Assembly (NCBI GenBank): GCA_016858145.1
Contig: JAEHOE010000063.1
Location: 248,001-312,000, forward strand
Source: Edaphochlamys debaryana
Taxonomy: Eukaryota > Chlorophyta > Chlorophyceae > Chlamydomonadales
Reading direction: 5' to 3'
DNA length: 64,000 nucleotides
Notes under the pieces: model-generated
Seen by the model: the letters and a program-made list of their open reading frames with translations, nothing else
What the model was told of the DNA's origin: nothing
Databases searched by the model: none
Shown: piece by piece, positions 22,006 to 32,609 of the stretch
Layout: every line of letters starts with the position of its first letter
Position numbering within the stretch: position 1 is the stretch's first letter
Position numbers and translations under genes: made by a program

Positions 22006-24084
22006 ATGCCGGGGCAGCAGTTGGGCCTGCTTGGGCCCGCGGCCCTGGCCGCACGTGCCGAGCCGTACAAGCGGTTGCTCGGCATCCTGCTGCGCCCCAC
22101 GTGCGTCTCCCTGTCCGTATCCAACCCCTACCTCTCCCTGGCGGAGCCGGCCGGGTGCGCTACGGCGGGGGACGGGGGCTGGGGGCACAGGGGGTTTGGG
22201 GTAGGCGGCAGCGCTTAGGGCGGGGATGGGCGGGTCTCAGGGGGTTGCGGAGCGTGAGCTGTCGTGGATACAGGGGGGGTAGGCGTCCCGGCATGAGCGC
22301 AGGCGGGCAGCAGGCGGGTGGCCCTATCCCCAGAGGAGCCCCATCCTGCGGAGGCCTGATGGCGTTGGCTGAGCGGGCCTGAGGCGGGCAGCCGAGGGAG
22401 ACGCGCCGATACAGCGGGGGGCAGGCAGGCAGCAGGAGGGTGGGCGGTCGAGGGGCCCTGCGGAGGCCTCACGGCCCGGGGGCGGGGACCGGGTCCGACC
22501 GTCCGTGGGCACAGGTGTGGGGCACGCCTTCCGGAGGGCAACCGGAGGTCGGCTCGCATCGAGGGAGCAGGCACAGCGGCAGGGGCGGGGGCAGGGGCTG
22601 CTCTGCCCGGAGTCCCGCCTCACCGCCTTTCCCACGCTGCTCTGGTCCAGGGAGGCCTGGCACGCCATCCCCCAAAACACACACGGTTCCCCCCCTTTTC
22701 CCCCGTTTCCCCCCCGCCCCCAGCGCCATCCTGCTCCGCGCCGGCCGGGTCCCGGAGCGCACGCTGCAGAAGCTGCTGCTGCCGCACGCGGGGGAGCTGG
22801 CGGGGGTGGTCATAGGTGGGGGGGGCGGGGGGGGAACACGGGAAAAGTGGTGTGGAGGCCGTGGTTGGGGTCAGGGGCAAAACCACGCCGCTCCCTGGAT
22901 GACCGGGGGCCTTGTACTTTCGTGTCAGCAGAGCGCACACGCCCTCTCCCCCCCATCCCCCCGCCCCCCTCGTCCCCTTCGCTCAGGCTCCGAGGCGCAC
23001 CGCTCCCTGGCCGACCTCACCGCCACTCCGGAGGCCCTGGCCACCCTGCGCCAGGTGGGGGGGGATAGGCGGGGGGGGGTCGAAACGAGGTGCCCGGCGG
23101 TCTGTTCCTGGCCCTGGCGTGTGTCTTGCCCTTGCCTAGCCTTCCTTAGCCTCTCCCTCACTGCCCCTCCCCCCTCTACCTGTCCCCCCCCCTGTCAGGT
23201 CCAGGCCGTGCTCCAGGCGCTGAGGCCCGACCTGCCCTCCGCCTGGTGGGACCGCTGGAGCCGGGACGCGCCCGGGTCCTGCCGCCTGGGCGCATTCGAG
23301 GTGGGGAGGGAGGGGGAGGGAGGGGAGGCCCGGGGGGGCATGGAGTGACACGTGTTAGGCTGACGGGTGGGGAGCGGGGGGTGCAAGGAAAGGCCCGCTG
23401 GGCGTAGAGGGACACGTGCTGGGCTGCAGGCAAGGCCCTGGGATCTTGCACCCGGCACCCGGCACGGCCTGTGCTTGAACCTGGGGGTGATGGTTTACTC
23501 GGTTCACCCACGTTCCTTACGCGCCCCCCCTGGACGCCCCGCAGGTGCCCCCCACTGACGTGGCGGCTGTTGCGGCCGCCGCTGACGTAGTGGCGGAGGA
23601 CGTGGCGGCGGCGGCGGAGCAGGGCGCCGCTGCCGCCGCCACGTCCTCCGCCGCCGCCAGTGCGGCCCGTGCCGTGGCGGCATCAGAGGGCGCCGGCCCG
23701 GGGCTCCGTGTCGCTATGGCGGGGGGGGCCGGGGGCGCAGAGGCACGAGGAGCGGCAGTTGGGCCGACCCTTGTCGTCGCGGCGGGCCCAGCCGGGCCCG
23801 GCCGGGGCCCGCTGCCATCCTCAATGCCCTCGCAACTGACCCCGCCGGGCCCGTCGGCTGCGGGGCTGGGGCCAGGGCCGGGTCCAGGTCAGGCCCAGGC
23901 GTTCGTGGCGGCGGGCCACGGCGGGCCCCACCAGGTCCACTGGGCCGCCCCGCCGCCGGCGCCCTCCGCCTCCGCCAGCGGCCCCCGGCCCGCGGGCGGC
24001 ACGGGGGGTGCCTCGTGCAGCATGGGCACCCTGTTCCTGCAGCACTACCTGGACAGCCTGGGGCCGCTCAACACGTTTGGGTGA
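22006..24084 (+). CDS. Uncharacterised protein, 5 exons, 316 aa
   Basis: I do not recognise this protein. Exons 22006-22154, 22724-22815, 22987-23054, 23199-23300 and 23545-24084 join in frame (951 nt) through GT..AG introns of the G-run/C-run type seen in neighbouring genes. The start ATG sits in a good algal context (CAAAATGCC). The first about 135 residues are of ordinary composition and helical in look (YKRLLGILLRPTC, ERTLQKLLLPHAGELAGVV, ATLRQVQAVLQALRPDLP). The last exon is Ala/Gly/Pro-rich low complexity ending in a conserved-looking tail, GTLFLQHYLDSLGPLNTFG. It is divergently arranged with the kinase gene. No signal peptide, membrane segment or known motif is visible, and further upstream exons cannot be excluded. 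Confidence 0.6.
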
Positions 24085-24587
24085 CTTGCCGGCCTCGTCT
24101 AGTAAAGGAAACGTATCCAGGCTTGAACTGTGAGGCTAATCGTCTAGGCCACCGTTAGCGTTCGGCTTGCTGCTTGGGTGACGCCGTTGGTATGGCGGAG
24201 AGCATTCGTGGCCGCATCAGGGCCCCAGCAGGGCCCCAGCAGGCGCGGAGTCACAATCGGCCTCAGTGCCGGATCCTCGGGGGGAAGGGGGGCAAGCGAC
24301 GCACCGTTGTGGATGTGGCAATGTGCCACTTGGTCTGGACGCATCCGTTGGGGACTTGGGTGCTGGAAGCGGTCAAGAGAGGCCATGTTTGCGCGGATGG
24401 CAGAGGGACTGAGGGAGGCGGGTATAGCCCCCGCGGGCAGAGGGATTTCGGCCCCCGCACGCTGAACGATCGCGGCTTGCGGCCTTGCGGGCAGGAACAC
24501 GTGGATGAGGGGGCCAAGGGTGTCCCAGTTGCTTGGGCCGGACTTGTAGCAATCCCAAAGTGCGCAAAGCTCACCGCGTCTCGCTGT

Positions 24588-25685
24588 CCCTGTCTCAATG
24601 TTGCTATCTTAGCTGAGTTTACCATTTTTAGCTGAGTCAACTTGAGAAAATTATGGAAATTGGGCATGTCTTTCCTTGGAAAACTTGACTAATTTCGGTG
24701 CCTGGAAGAAGTTTTCCTCACTAGCACTCAGCTAAGTTTTGCGCCAGCTCGCTTCTTTCGTTACATGTTTAGGTCCCTCGCCGCCCGACCGTGCAGCTTC
24801 CCTGCGCGCAAGCAAACGGCAGAGCGCGCCGCGGGTTTTTAGGCTGGACGGCGATGGGGGCCCCTGGGACTTGGGGCCGAGCGGGGCCCGAGCGGGGGGC
24901 AATGGTGGCCGTGCCGTGCCGTGCCGGCCGACCGTATCGCGTGGCGGGACAAGATCTCGCAGCCGGGCGAGGAAATTGCATTCACATAACAACGCTTTGC
25001 CTCATCAGCTAGCTAGGCGCTGCAAAAAAGTAGTGAAGCCGCCATCAAGCGGTGCCAAGGGAAGAGAACATTTGCGTGCAGTCCGCATGCGGGGCCAGGG
25101 GTGGGCTGGCGGAGCAGTGTTGCAGCCGCACGCTGGAAGGGCCTGTGCTGAAGCGGTGCCAAGGGAAGAGAACGTTTGCGTGCAGTCCGCATGCCGGGCC
25201 AGGGGTAGGCTGGCGGAGCAGTGTTGCAGCCGCACGCTGGAAGGGCCTGTGCTGAAGCGGTGCCAAGGGAAGAGAACGTTTGCGTGCAGTCCGCATGCCG
25301 GGCCAGGGGTGGGCTGGCGGAGCAGTATTGCAGCCGCACCGGCACATGGGACCCAATCTCCGTACGCCCCCGTCGCCCGCTCTTAGACGCTCCGCAGGGC
25401 CGCAGCAGGGTGCGTGCATTAACTCTTGAGGTGTGAGCAAGGCGTGGATCCGATAGGGCTTGCAACCTGCAGGGCCGATAGAGGGCCCGACGGCCCCTTA
25501 AAATCATTCTTTGTGCCTGCGGTGCCCCCTGCCCGTCACTCAGCTAATTGGGCTATCACTCAGCTAATTGGGCTGCAGGCAGCGCCTCAGTCCTTACATG
25601 CACTCAGCTAGTCCGGCCCACCCGAGGGGGTTAGTCCCTGGAAAACTCAGCTATTCCAAAATAAGATAGCAACGCTGCCCTGTCT
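24588..25685. mobile_element. Nonautonomous hAT-type element, 1,082 bp, nested in repeat A
   Basis: The element spans 24596-25677. Its ends are a 16-bp imperfect inverted repeat (14 of 16 match): CAATGTTGCTATCTTA on the left, and CAGCGTTGCTATCTTA read inward from the right. An exact 8-bp target duplication, CCCTGTCT, lies at 24588-24595 and 25678-25685. Subterminal ACTCAGCTA motifs recur at both ends (about 24613, 24635, 24725, 25548, 25568, 25600, 25646). It carries no long transposase frame. Its interior holds a 104-bp tandem array. Confidence 0.9.
25047..25340. repeat. 104-bp tandem repeat, about 2.8 copies
   Basis: Units start at 25047, 25151 and 25255 with AAGCGGTGCCAAGGGAAGAG and are nearly identical; the third ends short near 25340. 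The array sits inside the 1,082-bp hAT-type element. Confidence 0.95.
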
Positions 25686-26967
25686 GCACAAAAGCGACGG
25701 GGGGTGCGCTGTCGACGCGGGCGCTGGAAGCGTGCGTGCCGTTGCACGGCTACCGGTCTTGGCGGGCCGGACCGCCCCGGACGGGGCAGGAGGGAGCGAG
25801 GGACGGGGCAGGGCGACCGCAGGGGGACGCCTGATGGTGCAACCCGCCGGGCCGCCGGGCGTGGGCTGTTGCGGTGCGGCGGGGGTAATTATAGACAACG
25901 GGGCGTCCTGCCACGGTGTTGGCGTCGCATGGTGTTGGCCGACGCAGAATGCCTGTGCCTGTGAACGGGGAACCCTTCCGCCGAAAGTAACCCCCCCCTA
26001 GAGTAACCCCGGGCTGCTCCGCGCGTCGGTGCATTGAGAGGGGCTGGCGAGCCGGCTCCACCGAAGGAAAGCCCCGAGAAGCCCCGCTTACCTCGCCGTT
26101 TACCTGTGCGCCGCTGCTGTGCGTCCTCCGCTCCTGGCCCGCCATCGCCCGAGCCCGCGCGTTGCGCGCCCACGGAGGCCTAAGCGTCCCCACGTCCCAC
26201 GGAGCCGAACCTGTGGGTAGTGGAGGTGTTGTCCCAGAGACGGAGGGGAAGAGCGTGAGCGACCGAAGACTTGAGAGCATGCCAGCGAGGCGGACGGTGA
26301 AGGCCAGCGCGGCCAGTGTCTAGCAGGTACTGTAGGGCTCGGGCTATGGCGGTGTAGCCGGTGCGGCCACCTGCGCGGCAGGAAAGGGGCGGGGCACCAA
26401 CGGCCGTACCCGGACCATGTGAAGTGCGAGCGGAACCAGGGGGGCCGGTGCGGTGCCGTGCGATGCCGTGCACGGGGGGCGGGCGGACCAGAGGCAAGGG
26501 GCGTGCGTGCTGGGGTGCATCGGGACTAGGGCAGTCGGCGGGCCATGAAGCGTGGCTCCCCACCGTCCGCAGTGACTGGGGGGCTCTCGGGGCGCACAAG
26601 GGTCGGGGGCGGGGGTAGGGCGGGGGTAGGGCGGGGCAACGGCCTCGGGACGCGGGTGGGAAGGCCGTCGCGGGCACCCCGCCTTCTTCTGTCGCGTTGC
26701 GGCAGCGGCTACACCGACGCGGTCAGCTGCATCCCCCGTCGTCGTCCGGACTACGCTGCACGGCCCCTGCGAGCACAGAAGCCCCCGCCCCACCTGGACG
26801 CTCTCCGCCACCATGTCCCTTTCCTTTGGTTTCTTGGGGGCACGCCCCTTGGACCGCCCTGGCGGCCGCTAGTGTGAAGGCCGTCGCGGGCAGGTTACCC
26901 CGCACGGCACTAGCCTCGGGACCGCGCGCAAAACCGAGAAGCCGGCGTGCAGGACAGCGTGCGTGAC

Positions 26968-29795
26968 AGGATGGGGGCTTGGAAGGCCTCAGGAAGGGGC
27001 GTAGGCGGGAGGAGTACAGGAGAGGGGCCCAGCCGAGGTCCCTGGCGGTCGGGGCGGACGGAGCGGAGGGTTTGAGGGCCATAGTTGGAGGTGGAGGTGG
27101 CGGGAGCAGGATGCCCATAGGGGGTTGCTGCAGAACGGGGTTGAGGCGACGGACGAGGAACGGGGAGGGGGGCGGTGCGTGGGTCGGACCGGCCAGCGGC
27201 ATGGGACACCCGACTGCGGGGGGCGTGCAGCGGGCCTGCGCGGAGAGGAGTGGGGCTGCCCACTCATACGGGTTGGCAAGGGGCAGGGAGAGACGGCCCA
27301 GTGCGGGACACATGGCAGACGAGACGGCGTTGTGTTGATGGGGCAAGGGACGCACCGGTTGTGGTTGAGGCAATGCGCAACCCATTGCAACCTGGTCTGG
27401 ACCCATCCGCTGGGGTCACTGTACTCACAGGGGCCGTGCAGCCAGGGTGACGACGGAGTTGCAGCTAAGCGCGTCCCCTTCCGGAGTGTTGGCACTGGTG
27501 AGGAGGGGCCATGCCTGCCAGATTTGGGCGAACGGCAGAGGGACTGCCGCATCTCAGCTTGCGGGCGGGACGGATGCAGCCATCCTCAGGAAGCTTACCG
27601 CGTCTCGCTTTCCCTGGCTGAGGGGTGCGCTGCCGCATAAAGCGTGCCGTTGCACGGCTACCGGTCTTGGCGGGCCGGGGCATGAGGGAGCGAGGCACGG
27701 GGCACGGCGACCGCAGGGGAAGCCTGGTGGTGCAACCCGCCGGGCCCGCTGGACGTGGGCAGTTGCGGTACGGCGGGGGAATGGCGGGGGTAAGGCGGGG
27801 CAACGCCCTGGGAGGCGGGCTTAGCCCCCGCGCAGCACACAAGCAACGAGGCTATCTAGCACTACACGGAGCGGTACGCGCAGAAGATGTAGACGGTGAT
27901 GCGGCTGATACCCCCTGAACGCCCTGGGAACGCGGGTGTGAAGGCCGTCGCGGGCAGGTTACCCCGCACGGCACTAGCCTCGGGACCGCGCGCAAAACCG
28001 AGAAGCCTTCATGCTCATCGCATACACTGTTATTGCTTGTAGACGCAAGAGCCTCTCTACGTCCTTACTGCTGCAGCCTGCTGAACATGCTTTCACGCAA
28101 GGATGGTGGCGCTAAACATGCTGCCTGCCGGGAGGTATCCTCAAGTTCAAGCTCGTTACTAGATAGAAATTCATAGCGCTACGGAGGGGAGGGCGTCGCC
28201 CGACGCTCATGTCCGCCTCGCGCTACCAGCTTGAACCGCTGCCTGCCATCCCAGAGGCGCTCGCTTTGGACTACGGAGTTCCCACTACGCCGTTGCCTTC
28301 GGAGAGATGGCGTGGCAAGAAAAAAAACCGAAAACCCTGAGAGGGGCCGAGGGAGACGACATCCTCTGGCGGCACTCAAAAGGCGCCGTCTCGCCGTCCG
28401 TCTGGCATCATATTCAAGGTCCAGAAGAGCAAATGCAGCTGCAGCTGCGGTAAGGCATGCGGCAGTCTGGCACCAGGGCAGGGGCCCGGGGAGGGAGGCT
28501 CAGGGAGGCTCAGAGGCTGTGCCCCTGCGTGTTGACACGTACACACACGCATCCGCCACCCTTCAACTAGGAAAGGCCCTCAGCGCATCACGCCCGCCCG
28601 ACGGCCATGCGCAACCCCGGGGTGGGGTCCTTCCCCACACAATCAACACATCAATCACCCACCCCGGCTCGGCCGCCGCCTCAGGCCCACCGCCTCCTGC
28701 ACCTCACGTACGGCGCCACAGAGGTGTGCCAGCCCCCCATCCCGCTCGGGAAGGAGATCTGCAGGATTCGCAGCGCAGCTATGGATGAGATGGATCGGGC
28801 GTTTGTACACCGAGATCGCAACTTCGCATCGAAGGCGAAGGCCACTGCGGCCGCCGACGCTGCTTCCCACAACTCCAAAAAGGCGCTTCAGAGCCTCGAC
28901 CGGGCCCTGCTGCGCCTGGCCGCAGCTCGCCTTGCGGACACCAAGGCCCGGTCCAGGGCCGAAGCTGCGCCCGAGGATGCGGAGGCAGCGGCGGCGGCGG
29001 CAGCGGCGGCAGAGGTGGCGGCCACGGAGGAAAAGTACCACCGGCGGCGGGAGCAGCTTAAAGAGGCGGAGGAGAAGGAGCGGCAGGCGGCGGAGGCGGC
29101 GGAGGCGGACATCCGGCGGGAGCTCCTGTCCGCGCCGGTCGAGGAATGGAGGACGGAACGTGAGGCAACGCGGGCGGCCGCGGGCCTGACTCTGCAAGCA
29201 TTGGACCTGTGCGGGCCCCTGATGGGCGATGCATGGATCGACGAAGCGCCTTCGCCGCCCCCGGCCACAGCGGCGGCGGCGGCGGGGGATGGCGCCGCTG
29301 CCGTGGAGGCAGCAGCCACAACACCGCCCCAGGTCGAGTCAGTGAGCGAGGCTGATGCCGCCCCTGCCGGGCAGGCGGCTACCGGCACGCACCCACCTGC
29401 GGCCCCCCGCCTGCCCCCACCCGACCCCCTGCAAGCGCCCCCGCCCACGCCCACACCAACACCCACACCCGAGGCCACGCCCCCTGCACCCACCTCCCCA
29501 TCCCAGCCCACACCCGACCCTCCATCCGTGGCCCCAACGCAACCCACATCGACGCTCATCACAACTGGGTCATCCACGCCCACACCAGAGCCCGCGCCTC
29601 CGCCCCCGCCCCCGCCCCCGCCCCCCGCCCATCCCGACACCACCCCCACACCCTACCGCCGCCGCAACACCCACGCCCACACCCGCGCCTGCAGCCCCCG
29701 CCCCCCGATGGCGGTGGTGGTCCCGGGCCGCAGGGCCCTGCAGCATCTGCTGACGTGTCCGGGGTCGAGGGTGAGCCCTGCGCTTCCGAGCAGAA
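26968..29795 (+). repeat. Left arm of a 2.8-kb inverted repeat (families A plus B)
   Basis: From GACAGGATGGGGGCTTGGAA at 26968 to about 29795, this sequence matches the reverse complement of 38284 down to 35568 in the same internal order. First comes family A (26968-28010), then a junction region (28010-28210), then the family-B protein region (28209-29795). Matching is patchy but long and colinear. The arms are separated by about 5.8 kb. Confidence 0.8.
28209..29795 (+). pseudogene. Family-B coiled-coil protein, frame-broken copy
   Basis: The start MSASRYQLEPLPAIPEALAL at 28209 matches the copies at 37185 and 34025, but an A-run at about 28318-28330 leads to an in-frame stop, where the 37185 copy reads on through KKEKRAENPERG. 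The second part is open from about 28740 to 29795. It encodes the shared core (KALQSLDRALLRLAAARLAD, an Ala/Glu/Arg coiled coil, LDLCGPLMGDAWIDEAP) and a Pro/Thr-rich tail. I regard it as a decayed copy of a repeat-borne gene. The function of the family is unknown. Confidence 0.6.
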
Positions 29796-29857
29796 GAAGG
29801 GCGGCCACTGCTGCACGTGTGCACGGCAGGTCCACGGCAGGTCAACGCCAGTTGCCA

Positions 29858-30226
29858 GCGGACGGCGTGCAGCTGCTCACCTACTGGCTGTGCTACCTGT
29901 ACCAGCGGACCACACGGTGGGGGGGGAGGGGCCCCTTGGGGGGGAGGACCTGACAGGGGGCAGACATAGGGGAGGGGGGAGGCGGGGAGGGAAGACCCGT
30001 GCCAGCAGCGGACCACCAGGTGAGGGGCAGACATCGCGCCTGTCACCTCGTTGCGTGGCATTCCCCTGCCGGCCGCCAAGCCCTTGCGCCGCTAACCCTC
30101 CCCCCCACACACACCCTCCCCCTCCCCCTCCCCCCAGGTCCGTGTCCTACTGCCCCCCCGCCTACTACGCAGACCGGGCGGCATTCCGCGGCCGCACGCT
30201 GCCGGTGGGGGGGGGGGCTGGCGTGG
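29858..30226 (+). pseudogene. Captured fragment of the Argonaute gene (exons 33-34 with intron)
   Basis: This copies the end of Argonaute exon 33 ([18 protein letters not shown]), the intervening intron including its GACCTGACAGGGGGCAGACA stretch, and exon 34 (SVSYCPPAYYADRAAFRGRT). It corresponds to about 39523-39210 of the Argonaute gene but lies 9 kb away in the opposite orientation, directly beside the left inverted-repeat arm. It has no catalytic core and cannot make an Argonaute. Retention of the intron shows the copy was made at DNA level. Confidence 0.9.
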
Positions 30227-30509
30227 GTGAAACACCTTGAGGTGTAACTGTGGGTTTCGTGGGGAGGCCTGGTAGAGTCGTAGCGGTCCGCGTGCCTCTG
30301 CTGAGCCAACGGGGTGGGCCTGCCCGCTTCAGCATCGCCCGCTCTCGCAACCCGCCGCGCACTGTGCACTCCCCCTGCCGCTGCCGCTGCCCCTGCCGCT
30401 GCCCCTGCCCCTGCCGCTGCCGCTGCCCCGCATGCCACCTCTTCCCTCTCGCTCCCATCACCCCTTCCAACGCCCCACACGCAATCACACCCACCCCACC
30501 CACCCCAGG

Positions 30510-31060
30510 GTACAGGACGCCGAAAGGGCGACACCCAAGCGACACAGTTGTACGCAAGGGGAGAGAGTGCGCAAGCAAGGGGGGAAGAGGTCGCGGATTA
30601 TCTTGTGAGGAGGACGAGGCGGTGGGCGGTGGCCAGCTGAAGGCTCGAGGGGCCTCACGGAGGGGTGTAGGCGGGAGGAGTACAGGAGAGTTGGCCAGCC
30701 GAGGTCCTTGGCGGTCGGCGCGGCGGACGGGGCTCTTGAGGGCCATAGTTGGAGGCGGAGGTGGCGGGAGCAGGATGCCCATAGGGGGGTGCTGCAGAAC
30801 GGGGTTGAGGCGGCGGATGAGGAACGGGGAGGGGGGCGGTGTGTGGGTCGGACCGGCCAGCGGCATCGGACACGCGACTGCGGGCTGCATGCAGCGGGGC
30901 TGCACGAGTTGGGAGGGGCGTGGCTGCGGGTGGGCAGGGCACGGGGCAGGGAGAGACGGCCCAGTGCGGGACACAGACGAGGTGGCTTTGCGTTGACCGG
31001 GGAAGGGACCGTCTCGCTCTCCCTGGCTGACCAAAGGCGATGAGGGGTGCGCATCACCCG
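30510..31060 (+). repeat. Partial copy of repeat family A
   Basis: 30510-30640 matches the reverse complement of about 38470-38385 (GACGCCGAAAGGGCGACA, GGGGAGAGAGTGCG). 30655-30990 matches 26985-27330 (GTAGGCGGGAGGAGTACAGG, GGGCCATAGTTGGAGG). The copy is truncated relative to the inverted-repeat arms. 30360-30430 also contains a (CCGCTGCCCCTG)n-like simple repeat. Confidence 0.75.
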
Positions 31061-31515
31061 GTGCGTGTGGTTGAGGCCCAGTCAGTCCTCGCCGACCCCC
31101 GGCGCCCCAGTCACTCGCCTCGGGGCCTAGGGTACGCCGCGCCTTGCCCGGCCTCAGGCCCCGCCCGACCACATCTACATACGCCAGCCGAGTGTATAAT
31201 TGATACCTTGCGCCTGCTTACCCCCAGGCCACAAAGCACGCTGCCTGGAAGTCTAGCACCACGGACCCCACTCGCACCCCTGCTCCACAAGACAGTCGGA
31301 CAGACAGACAGATGTTACAGGTGTTGACAACAAAGAGCATGCAAAGCTAGTCCAAACCAGGTCTCTAGACTGGGCCTGCCCGTGGATGCGTGACAGGAGA
31401 TCATCAGCACCGGCCGCCAACGCCCACACCCCCAAAGACCCCCGGTAGGATGAAACAGCAGAGAGAGGAAAGCAGATTCCTGCCGCCCGGCTCAGACCTG
31501 CCGGGCTTGCAAAGC
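31061..31515. other. Non-genic stretch before the minisatellite
   Basis: I see no gene or repeat here beyond short AT-richer runs near 31190-31210 and 31300-31340. Confidence 0.4.
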
Positions 31516-31741
31516 CAGTGGCCCCCCTGCTGTGCACCCGTGGCCCCCCTGCTGTGCACCCGTGGCCCCCCTGCTGTGCACCCGTGGCCCCCCTGCTGTG
31601 CACCCGTGGCCCCCCCGCTGTGCACCCGTGGCCCCCCTGCTGTGCACCCGTGGCCCCCCCGCTGTGCACCCGTGGCCCCCCCGCTGTGCACCCGTGGCCC
31701 CCCTGCTGTGCACCCGTGGCCCCCCCGCTGTGCACCCGTGT
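31516..31741. repeat. 22-bp minisatellite, about 10 copies
   Basis: The unit GTGGCCCCCCTGCTGTGCAC followed by CC repeats about ten times. The main variation is CCTGCT versus CCCGCT at one position. Because 22 is not a multiple of three, the array is open in several frames on both strands, which creates false open frames. Confidence 0.95.
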
Positions 31742-32609
31742 GCTGATGCCGTTACGCTCCCCTCCAGAGGTCACACGGGTTACGCCCGCACAGGCCCTGG
31801 TCCCTTTGGCCCCGTTTGGCAGTTGAAGAGCTGATGCCTTGTCTTGTGACAGCAATACTAACCGGCCCCCTATCTCCGCCATCCGTTCCCACATGTGGTC
31901 AACGCGTCCCACGCATCAGTCATGTCGCCCTTTGAGCCCATCCGCACTCATGCACGCCTGCAAAGGACCCATGCGGAGGACTGGCCCCCCAACCTGCCTG
32001 TCATGATCAAGGATATGTACTGGTGCCGAATGTTACCGCACATCCGGCCTCATGCATGCATGCAACAGGGCGGACCCATGCCAAGGACTGACCCCCAATC
32101 TGTCTTTCAAGGACGCAACCATGTGCTGAATGCATTCTGCGGGCTTCTTACAGGCTCATTCGCTGCCAGCCCCCGCCCCAGCGCCCCTGTCCCCCCGCCG
32201 ACCGCGTGCTGGCCTCCCCCCGAGGCCACCGCTGCAGCCACGAGGTGGTGCCGCGGCGCAACCCGCAGGCTGCACTTGTCCTGAGCCCCAGCCTGCCCCA
32301 GCAGCCACTGTTGGCTCGCCTTGTGGCTGCCCCGCCATGCACTGGCGGCGGCCGCTGCGTGCTGCAGCCTCCGGAGCGGGGCGCCGGCAGCGTGGGCCTC
32401 TGCCCGCGTGGGTCGCTGCCCGGTGCTGCCGCTGCCCGCTGACGCCAGCGCACGTCTGCTGACGCCGTTGAAGCCCCGGCGGCCTCAGCAGAGCCCCGCG
32501 GTCAGGCCCTCAGCCCGGCCCGAAGGAGGGAGGCCCACAGGAGGCCCACAGGAGGCCCTCAGGAGGCCCACAGGAGGCCCTCAGCCCGACCCTCATGAGG
32601 GCCTCTCTG
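31742..32609. other. Non-genic stretch with a degenerate two-copy repeat
   Basis: About 31940-32045 and 32046-32140 are related units (CTCATGCA, GGACCCATGC, AAGGAC). A short GGAGGCCCACA tandem lies at 32527-32585. No coding or RNA gene is supported. Confidence 0.45.

Larger units (their letters stand above)
24085..26960 (+). repeat. Diverged copy of repeat family A, split by a hAT element
   Basis: Segments at about 24180-24595 and 25686-25880 resemble the family-A sequence at 27350-27780: the GGTCTGGAC..ATCCG stretch, ACCGCGTCTCGCT, and GTGCCGTTGCACGGCTACCGG. Its end at about 26876-26942 is a 65-bp stretch repeated almost exactly at 27942-28006 and, inverted, near 37380-37445. The element at 24596-25677 interrupts it. 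No transposase or reverse transcriptase is recognisable. The interval 25900-26870 holds no gene I can support. Confidence 0.6.

Noticed and set aside
31404..31834. Several repeat-peptide frames on both strands
   Set aside because: Products of the 22-bp minisatellite.
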